Assembly: GCA_903921605.1 (NCBI GenBank)
Contig: CAIXQV010000674.1
Location: forward strand, 1-7,051
Length of the DNA: 7,051 nt
Reading direction: 5' to 3'
From: an uncultured Planctomycetaceae bacterium
GTDB taxonomy: Bacteria; Planctomycetota; Planctomycetia; Planctomycetales; Planctomycetaceae
How positions within the stretch are numbered: the first letter of the stretch is position 1; each line of letters opens with the position of its first letter. The notes under the pieces are model-generated. The model was not told where the DNA came from and ran no database searches. It saw only the letters and a list, made by a program, of their open reading frames with translations. Positions 1 through 4,848 of the stretch are shown here, one piece after another. A program made the translations under genes and the position numbers.

Positions 1-160
1 CTCCCGTGGCGAATTTCGAGCGGACCCCGAGGCGGCCGGAAAGCTGCTGGCGATCGGGGAATCGAAACGCAACGAGCAACTGGACGCGATCGAACACGCG
101 GCATGGACCAGTCTGACACTGGCCGTGATGAATCTCGACGAAACACTGACGAAGGAATAA
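1..160 (+). CDS. PSD1 (DUF1553) domain protein, C-terminal end only
   Basis: Partial gene, open at the left window edge. The frame runs from base 2 to a TAA at 158-160 and gives 52 codons. The visible residues include FRADPEAAGKLLAIGES and the terminal LAVMNLDETLTKE. This is the characteristic end of planctomycete PSD1 (DUF1553) proteins, which usually follow a PSCyt2 (DUF1549) domain and often an N-terminal c-type haem domain (family knowledge; those parts are outside the window). The molecular function is unknown; envelope location is inferred from family members that carry haem domains and signal peptides. The stop codon is only 2 bases from the ATG of the DUF1501 gene, so the two are almost certainly cotranscribed and translationally coupled. 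This PSD1/DUF1501 pairing is typical of planctomycetes. The family call rests on recognition of the short C-terminal signature only. Confidence 0.8.
   Translation, partial: SRGEFRADPEAAGKLLAIGESKRNEQLDAIEHAAWTSLTLAVMNLDETLTKE
152..156 (+). promoter_or_regulatory. Shine-Dalgarno site deciding the DUF1501 start
   Basis: AAGGA lies 6 bases before the ATG at 163 and inside the last codons of the upstream PSD1 gene. It selects ATG 163 over the in-frame ATG at 103, which would place 20 extra residues inside the upstream coding region and in front of the twin-arginine signal. Confidence 0.75.
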
Positions 161-162
161 CA

Positions 163-1614
163 ATGAATCCGTTGCATGAAAGTTCTTTGCACGTCGGACG
201 TCGTGAATTCTTTGGACGTTCAGCGGCTGGTCTTGGTACCGCAGCATTAGCGTCGCTGCTGGCTCGCGATGGTCTGGCAGCGGAACGTTCTGGCGGGTTG
301 CCGGAGCTTCCTCATTTTACGCCGAAGGCAAAGCGGGTGATCTATCTGTTTCAAAACGGCGGACCGACACATGTCGATCTCTTTGATTACAAACCCAAGC
401 TGATTGAGATGCACGGTCAGCCGCTGCCTCAGGAATACATCGGCGAAAAGCGTTTCAGTACAATGACGGGCAACACGGCGGGAAAGGTCATGCTGGCTCC
501 CGTGGAACCGTTTCGTCAGCGTGGTCAGTCCGGAGCATGGGTCAGCGACTTTCTGCCATACACAGCAAACATCGCTGACGAGCTGTGCTTTATTCACAGC
601 CTGCACACAGAACAGGTGAACCATGCGCCGGCGATTCAGTTTCTGCTGAGCGGTGGGGAGCTGCCAGGAAGACCGACAGCCGGTGCGTGGCTCAGCTACG
701 GGCTCGGGAGTGACAATGACACGCTGCCTTCGTTCTGCGTGATGACGAGCGTCAGCAAGGGCACATCCTGCGGGCAGATCTTCTACGATTTTTACTGGGG
801 CAGCGGATTTTTGCCGTCGCGATTTCAGGGCGTCAAATTTCGCGGCAGCAGCGATCCGGTTCTGTATTTGAATAACCCGGATGGCGTGAGCTCATCGATG
901 CGTCGCAAGTGGCTGGACGACATCGCCAAGCTGAATGAACTGAAGTTAGCTGACTATGGGGATCCGGAAATTGCGACTCGCATCGCGCAGTATGAAATGG
1001 CGTACAAGATGCAGTCGAGCGTTCCGGAACTCACCGACTTCAGTGACGAAACGGAGGCGACTCTGGCCTTGTACGGACCGCAGGTGAAGGAACCTGGCAC
1101 CTTCGCTTACAACTGCCTGATGGCTCGCCGCCTTGCTGAACGAGGCGTGGGGTTTGTGCAGCTGATGCATGCTGGTTGGGATCAACATGGCAGCGTCACG
1201 ACGGAGTTGTATACGCAGTGCAAAGACACGGATCAGCCTTCTGCCGGTCTTATCCAGGATCTGAAGCAGCGCGGGTTGCTGGAGGATACTCTGGTGATCT
1301 GGGGCGGCGAATTCGGACGCACTCCGTTTCTGCAGGGCAACATCAATGATCGACCAAAATGGGGACGTGATCATCATCCGTATGCGTTTTCGCTATGGAT
1401 GGCCGGTGGCGGTGTGAAAGCCGGCATGCAGTATGGAGAAAGCGATGATCTTGGCATCAACGTCGCGAACAACGGCGTGCATGTTCATGATTTTCAGGCC
1501 ACGCTGATGCATCTGTTGGGCATCGATCACGAGCGCCTGACGTATCGTTTTCAGGGCCGAGATTTCCGCCTGACAGATGTTCATGGCCATGTTGTTGAGG
1601 CTGTGCTGGCGTGA
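163..1614 (+). CDS. DUF1501 domain protein with Tat signal (alkaline phosphatase/sulfatase-like fold)
   Basis: A 483-residue protein, about the usual length for planctomycete DUF1501 proteins. The N-terminus has RREFF at residues 13-17, followed by an alanine/leucine-rich segment ending near AAE (39-41). This is a twin-arginine export signal, so a folded, probably cofactor- or metal-containing envelope protein is expected. Family signatures seen are FQNGGPTHVDLFD soon after the signal, GWDQHG in the middle, WGGEFGRTP (W380 to P388), WGRDHHPYAF (H404, H405), AGGGVKAG and a C-terminal HDFQATLMHLLGID. DUF1501 is related to the alkaline phosphatase/sulfatase superfamily, so the Asp/His/Glu residues in these motifs may bind metal (inference); the substrate is unknown. 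It is the second gene of a PSD1-DUF1501 unit, with 2 bases between stop and start. I see no frameshift or missing motif. Its stop faces the stop of the 441-aa gene at a distance of 25 bp. Confidence 0.93.
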   Translation: MNPLHESSLHVGRREFFGRSAAGLGTAALASLLARDGLAAERSGGLPELPHFTPKAKRVIYLFQNGGPTHVDLFDYKPKLIEMHGQPLPQEYIGEKRFSTMTGNTAGKVMLAPVEPFRQRGQSGAWVSDFLPYTANIADELCFIHSLHTEQVNHAPAIQFLLSGGELPGRPTAGAWLSYGLGSDNDTLPSFCVMTSVSKGTSCGQIFYDFYWGSGFLPSRFQGVKFRGSSDPVLYLNNPDGVSSSMRRKWLDDIAKLNELKLADYGDPEIATRIAQYEMAYKMQSSVPELTDFSDETEATLALYGPQVKEPGTFAYNCLMARRLAERGVGFVQLMHAGWDQHGSVTTELYTQCKDTDQPSAGLIQDLKQRGLLEDTLVIWGGEFGRTPFLQGNINDRPKWGRDHHPYAFSLWMAGGGVKAGMQYGESDDLGINVANNGVHVHDFQATLMHLLGIDHERLTYRFQGRDFRLTDVHGHVVEAVLA

Positions 1615-1639
1615 CCAGAGAGAGTACCGTACGACAGTA

Positions 1640-2965
1640 TCAGTACTTCGGAAAGATGGCGGGCGTCGGGAATCGTTCTTCAAGGCTGGATGCGTCGTTT
1701 AGGAATTCTTCACGAGGGACCTGGACCTGAGGCCAGCTGTTGGGGCGGATTCGCACAACACGGCCGGGGCGGATTCCTTCGATGATCAGGTCGGTCTCAA
1801 AGCGGATCTGAATTCCACTACTGCCGGTCGGAGCTTCGCCGGGCAGTTGAGTGACATCCAGAATCGTTCCTCCGGACGCCATATGCGCGGGGCCGTAAGC
1901 GCCGTGAGTATGCTTGAGGGTGTTCTCAACCGCGTTCATCATGGCCGGCACGTCCTTCTTGAAGTCGGCGTAGAGCGACGCGTCCATTCCGCCGAACAGA
2001 GTCGCGGTCACGGTGGCACGGCCAAACCTGCCGTACTCGACGTTGTCAATAAACGCCGGCATCCAGCGGCTGCGAATGAATGCCTTGTGTACTTCGGTCT
2101 GATTCCTGGCAGCTCGGTGCATGGAGTCGTCGTCGAGCCAGATGTCGGAAATGTGAAACCGGGTAAACACACCGTCGGGCGTTGGTTTCCAGGTGATCCC
2201 GAGCATGGCGACCTGACTGTCAAGGCTTGTCTTTCCCTGCGCAGGCCAAATTCCTTCGGTGATCATGTCTTCGACCAGCAGCATCTCGCGGCCCCGCCAG
2301 ATGCGCGTTGCTGCGTCGAACGGGAGAGATTCCGTGGAAGGCTTCTCGTCGCTTCCTTCACGGTGCTCGCGGGATGCCAGGATCATTCCGGCGCTGTTCT
2401 GCAGTTCAACTTCCTTCAGTTTCCAGACTAATCCATTTCGCAGGCAGAAGCTGGGTTCATCCTCCAGCAGCAGGACATGGTTTTCAGCGGGGGCAATGCC
2501 GGCCCCGCGATTATGATTGCCATCCTGGGATTTGTTGTCCACCGGCAGCACTGGCACCGCAGATGTTGTCGGATCCGGCGGAAGAAACGCATGAGCATGC
2601 ATCACGGTTCCCAGCGGCACGTCACGAAGATCCGCTGGTGCTCCATGATAACGCACAATCCCATAAGGCAGCATCGCGAAGGGATGAGGGTCGTTTCTGA
2701 AGAACATGCCTGAGCCCTGCAACCGTATGCTGCCACGGCGGTTGGGATGATCAACGAAGGCGAGTTCACCGCGATAGACGTGGGCCTTTTCGAGAGTAGG
2801 GAACTTTCCCGCCCGCGGCCGAAAGGGCTCGTCGGCTGCGATTGCGGTGGATAGTGAGAGGAGGAGTAAGAGCGAGGGCAGGAGATGTTGGCGCAGGGTG
2901 AGACGGAAAGCAGGAAGGAGATTAGGATTAAGAATAAGATTAAGATTAGGATGATGATTGATCAT
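1640..2965 (-). CDS. Secreted protein of unknown function, 441 aa
   Basis: I recognise no named domain. An export signal is visible but displaced: residues 21-44 contain RLTLRQH, a leucine run and a cleavage-like AIAA before DEP. The first 16 or so residues are low-complexity Asn/Leu/Pro and are encoded by the hexanucleotide array at 2921-2962. The mature part has alternating hydrophobic and charged stretches suggesting beta structure, a distinctive block HPFAMLPYGIVRYHGAP followed by LGTVMHAHAFLPPDP, a single cysteine in the mature part, and many Trp/Arg/Asp residues. It ends in AIFPKY. The ATG at 2965 overlaps the TGA of the upstream four-helix gene (ATGA). The bases just before it contain no purine-rich ribosome-binding site, so translation may depend on reinitiation after that gene. 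No in-frame ATG, GTG or TTG lies between 2965 and the hydrophobic core, so this start is the only standard one. Being last in the DUF1592-DUF1552 group suggests an envelope accessory role (inference only). Confidence 0.8.
   Translation of the reverse strand: MINHHPNLNLILNPNLLPAFRLTLRQHLLPSLLLLLSLSTAIAADEPFRPRAGKFPTLEKAHVYRGELAFVDHPNRRGSIRLQGSGMFFRNDPHPFAMLPYGIVRYHGAPADLRDVPLGTVMHAHAFLPPDPTTSAVPVLPVDNKSQDGNHNRGAGIAPAENHVLLLEDEPSFCLRNGLVWKLKEVELQNSAGMILASREHREGSDEKPSTESLPFDAATRIWRGREMLLVEDMITEGIWPAQGKTSLDSQVAMLGITWKPTPDGVFTRFHISDIWLDDDSMHRAARNQTEVHKAFIRSRWMPAFIDNVEYGRFGRATVTATLFGGMDASLYADFKKDVPAMMNAVENTLKHTHGAYGPAHMASGGTILDVTQLPGEAPTGSSGIQIRFETDLIIEGIRPGRVVRIRPNSWPQVQVPREEFLNDASSLEERFPTPAIFPKY
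2921..2962 (+). repeat. Hexanucleotide array A1 (consensus ATTARG, seven units)
   Basis: Seven consecutive 6-bp units on the + strand: ATTAGG, ATTAAG, AATAAG, ATTAAG, ATTAGG, then the diverged ATGATG and ATTGAT. The period is exactly 6 with no indels, and the tract is strikingly A/T-rich against its surroundings. On the - strand it is coding: it supplies about residues 2-15 of the 441-aa secreted protein, so its 6-bp period preserves the frame. It abuts the stop codon of the IVP gene and is the inverted partner of the array at 3351-3392. Confidence 0.85.
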
Positions 2966-3327
2966 ATTTTGCGATCTGGTGAGTTGGAGCGGATGAGCCC
3001 AATGAGCATTGAGACGATTTCGATCAATAGTGCTTTGCCATTTTCGGCGGTTTCAGAATTGATCTTCTTTTTGGCGAGCAGGACATCCAGGCAGGCGGCA
3101 CATTCCAGGGCAGAACCGCGCGCTGTGTCGAAATACTTGCATCGATCTTTGGGTGTCGATTTTCCATTGCCCTCGGCGATATTCAAGGGGACTGAGGTTG
3201 AAGCTCGATCGAGTTGATCATAAACCGCAGTCGACTTCGGAACCGACTCGAGCAACTCCGCTGCCCAGGCAGCGAACTTGATCGAATGCTGGTACACAGT
3301 CAGTTTCTCATGGTCAAACTGCTTCAT
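2962..3327 (-). CDS. Four-helix bundle protein, 23S rRNA intervening-sequence (IVP/S23) family
   Basis: A 121-residue protein, the normal size for this family. Family signatures are HEKLTVYQ at the start, QLDRASTSVPLNIAEG (residues 38-53), the basic stretch after it, and the RGSALECAACLDVL block (70-83); together these mark the IVP/S23 four-helix bundle. Homologues are encoded in 23S rRNA intervening sequences, and a structurally similar protein, Avd, helps diversity-generating retroelements. Solved members form pentameric rings and are thought to bind nucleic acid; the precise role is unknown. The ATG at 3327 is preferred over the GTG one codon earlier because GGGAGG (3338-3333) is 5 bases from the ATG but only 2 from the GTG. 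The stop overlaps the next gene's start as ATGA. It interrupts an otherwise envelope-protein gene group and is flanked by inverted hexamer arrays, which suggests it arrived as a cassette. There is no signal peptide, so it should be cytoplasmic, unlike its neighbours. The CAAC (76-79) lacks a following His and is not a haem site. Confidence 0.93.
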   Translation of the reverse strand: MKQFDHEKLTVYQHSIKFAAWAAELLESVPKSTAVYDQLDRASTSVPLNIAEGNGKSTPKDRCKYFDTARGSALECAACLDVLLAKKKINSETAENGKALLIEIVSMLIGLIRSNSPDRKI

Positions 3328-3332
3328 CACAT

Positions 3333-3338
3333 CCTCCC
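3333..3338 (-). promoter_or_regulatory. Shine-Dalgarno site of the IVP gene
   Basis: GGGAGG on the - strand, 5 bases before ATG 3327. A near-identical SD-plus-start segment recurs at 4828-4841 on the opposite strand next to array A3. Confidence 0.7.
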
Positions 3339-3350
3339 ATCAACTGCCCC

Positions 3351-3392
3351 AATCATAATCCTAATCTTCTTCTTAATCTTGATCTTGATCCT
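3351..3392 (-). repeat. Hexanucleotide array A2 (inverted relative to A1, seven units)
   Basis: Seven 6-bp units. Read on the + strand they are AATCAT, AATCCT, AATCTT, CTTCTT, AATCTT, GATCTT and GATCCT, the complement of the ATTARG type. It lies entirely between the DUF1552 stop (3412) and the IVP start (3327), 12 bases before the IVP ribosome-binding site. It matches A1 as an inverted repeat. A 10-bp direct repeat (CTCCCATCAA at 3334-3343 and 3406-3415) brackets it. Confidence 0.85.
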
Positions 3393-3411
3393 GCTCGCCA
3401 ACACTCTCCCA

Positions 3412-4767
3412 TCAAATCTCAATCCCGTTATTACTATCCCCAAACCCGTCCGTCTCCACTCCCATTTTCTGAGCCATCAGAAGCAGCAGGTTGCTCATGT
3501 GAGCATCAGGGTTTGCGGGGCGGCTGCAGAGAGAATAATGTTCGGACGGTTTGTCGAGCTGATAACCCTGGAAGTGGCCCTGATTGAAGTCGAGATGGCT
3601 GCCGTGTTTAAGACCGAGATCTGAGCCGCCGGCCAATACAAGTGGCAGATTGGCATTGCCGTGACTGTGTCCGTAGGTCATGCCACTTCCAAACAAGGCC
3701 ATCGTGGAGCCCAGCATAGGGTTTCCGTTGAAATCGTTCGTCTCGCTCAGTCTTGTCAGGAAGTAGCTGAACTGTTCGATCGCAAACGTATCGTAGTTTG
3801 TAAGCTTCTCCATGTAGCCCTGATCACCCCCGTGGTGGCTGAGCTGATGGCGGGATTCGGTAATGCCGATCTCCGGGATGGAGAATGCATCACCTTCGCC
3901 GCCGAGACTGAATGTGGCGACTCGCGTGAGGTCCGTCTGGAAGGCAAGCAGAATCAGGTCGTAGACAGTTCGGAAATAGTCACCTGCCATCGTCGCAGCG
4001 ATGTCACGATTCGTCCGTTTGCGATCAGCTTCTGAAATGACTGGCAAGGGGGTGTCGAGCCAGGCATCAGCGCGGCGTGTGCGGATTTCGGCTTCTCGGA
4101 CGGATGTGAGATACTGGTCGAGTCGGCCTTTATCGGCGGTTCCCATTCTCTGCTCAAGCTGACGTACTTCAGCGAGGTTGTCGTCGAGTATGCTGGCTTT
4201 GCGGCGCAGTGCTTTTCTCTGAGCATCCCTGCCGCCTTTGGGCTCTTCGAACAGGCCCGCAAAGATCTCACTGCAGCGCCGCATCGCGGGAAGACCGACA
4301 CCGTCCGCGGTCCAGGCGAGCGATCCTCCGGTGAGAGCGATCTCCAATGACGGGTAACGAGTGTGCTGCGATGTGATCTCGGAGATCTTCTGGTCTACGG
4401 AAATCGTGTTGCGCTCTGAAGGCCCAATCTTGCCGCCGGTGAGCCACACATTGATGCAGTTATGGTGATGGCCGAGGCTGCCAGGATGATGGAGTCCGCT
4501 GATCGGCGTAATAACGTCGCGGTGCTTCTCCAGCGGCTTGAGCGATCGGGAGAACTGATAATCCTTGCCCGTCGTCGTGATCTGATAGTTGAGTGAATGA
4601 ACTCCGTTGGCCAGATAAATGAAGGCGGCTCTGCGAGGCGACTCGTTGTTCGTCTCCTCGGCCCTGAGCGGAACCATGCATTCAAGAAACGGCAGAGCGA
4701 TGCAAGTCCCGGCCGCACGAAGAGCGTGACGACGATCAATAAGCCACGACTGGGGGAGAAAGTTCAT
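3412..4767 (-). CDS. DUF1552 domain protein with twin-arginine-like start
   Basis: A 451-residue protein, full length for the planctomycete DUF1552 family. The N-terminus has [10 protein letters not shown] (residues 11-20), then a short apolar stretch IALPFLE. This is the usual DUF1552 start and is probably a Tat signal or anchor, pointing to an envelope location. Family signatures are [53 protein letters not shown], and [20 protein letters not shown] followed by [10 protein letters not shown]. The clustered His and Asp residues are reminiscent of a metal site, but the family's reaction is unknown (inference). ATG 4767 is preceded by GGAG (4776-4773) at a 5-base spacing. The upstream DUF1592 gene ends 81 bases earlier, and this pairing is standard in planctomycetes, suggesting one transcript and a joint function. 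Hexamer array A3 occupies the gap. The downstream IVP gene looks like an insertion between this gene and the 441-aa gene. Confidence 0.93.
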   Translation of the reverse strand: MNFLPQSWLIDRRHALRAAGTCIALPFLECMVPLRAEETNNESPRRAAFIYLANGVHSLNYQITTTGKDYQFSRSLKPLEKHRDVITPISGLHHPGSLGHHHNCINVWLTGGKIGPSERNTISVDQKISEITSQHTRYPSLEIALTGGSLAWTADGVGLPAMRRCSEIFAGLFEEPKGGRDAQRKALRRKASILDDNLAEVRQLEQRMGTADKGRLDQYLTSVREAEIRTRRADAWLDTPLPVISEADRKRTNRDIAATMAGDYFRTVYDLILLAFQTDLTRVATFSLGGEGDAFSIPEIGITESRHQLSHHGGDQGYMEKLTNYDTFAIEQFSYFLTRLSETNDFNGNPMLGSTMALFGSGMTYGHSHGNANLPLVLAGGSDLGLKHGSHLDFNQGHFQGYQLDKPSEHYSLCSRPANPDAHMSNLLLLMAQKMGVETDGFGDSNNGIEI

Positions 4768-4772
4768 GGTTG

Positions 4773-4776
4773 CTCC
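4773..4776 (-). promoter_or_regulatory. Shine-Dalgarno site of the DUF1552 gene
   Basis: GGAG on the - strand, 5 bases from ATG 4767, between array A3 and the start codon. It supports the chosen start. Confidence 0.6.
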
Positions 4777-4786
4777 GGGGGTGGGG

Positions 4787-4822
4787 TTTAGGATTAAGAT
4801 GAAGATAAAAATTAGGATTGAG
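4787..4822 (+). repeat. Hexanucleotide array A3 (six units)
   Basis: Six units with an exact 6-bp period on the + strand: TTTAGG, ATTAAG, ATGAAG, ATAAAA, ATTAGG, ATTGAG. It has the same orientation as A1 and lies in the 81-bp gap between the DUF1592 stop (4849) and the DUF1552 start (4767). No IVP gene adjoins it, but a copy of the IVP leader does (4828-4841). Confidence 0.8.
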
Positions 4823-4827
4823 GGTTT

Positions 4828-4841
4828 GGGAGGAGTGATGA
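4828..4841 (+). other. Orphan copy of the IVP SD/start segment beside array A3
   Basis: GGGAGGAGTGATGA on the + strand matches the - strand IVP leader GGGAGGATGTGATGA (3338-3324) apart from one missing T. Both follow a hexamer array containing ATTAGGATT. No IVP-like protein follows here; the sequence runs into the 3' end of the DUF1592 gene on the other strand. I read it as a relic or solo end of the same cassette, opposite in direction to the operon. A chance match is possible because the motif includes a generic ribosome-binding site. Confidence 0.4.
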
Positions 4842-4848
4842 GGAATGA

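Larger units (their letters stand above)
2921..3392 (-). mobile_element. Putative IVP cassette bounded by inverted hexamer arrays
   Basis: The four-helix-bundle gene is enclosed by arrays A1 and A2, which face opposite ways. Reading outward from the gene, both begin CAATCAT, and 18 of the first 19 bases match (about 27 of 31 over the first five units), so the transcript could fold into a long stem with the gene in the loop. This matches the architecture of 23S rRNA intervening sequences, where IVP genes lie in hairpins (family knowledge). No transposase, integrase or clear target-site duplication is visible, so mobility is inferred from structure only. Confidence 0.4.

Noticed and set aside
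103..162. Upstream ATG at 103 as the DUF1501 start
   Set aside because: It lies inside the PSD1 coding region in another frame, lacks a suitable SD and would bury the twin-arginine motif deeper; ATG 163 has AAGGA at a good spacing.
1623..1647. Inverted AGTAC...GTACT between the convergent genes as a bidirectional terminator
   Set aside because: Only about 5 paired bases with a 15-base loop and no T-run on either side; too weak to call.
3076..3105. CAAC in the IVP protein as a c-type haem site
   Set aside because: The motif is not followed by His, and the protein has no export signal.
2962..3327. Part of a diversity-generating retroelement, because Avd resembles the IVP family
   Set aside because: No reverse transcriptase, template repeat or variable repeat is visible, and the sequence matches ordinary IVP proteins.
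2921..3392. A CRISPR array
   Set aside because: The repeats are 6-bp tandem units with no spacers, and no cas genes are present.
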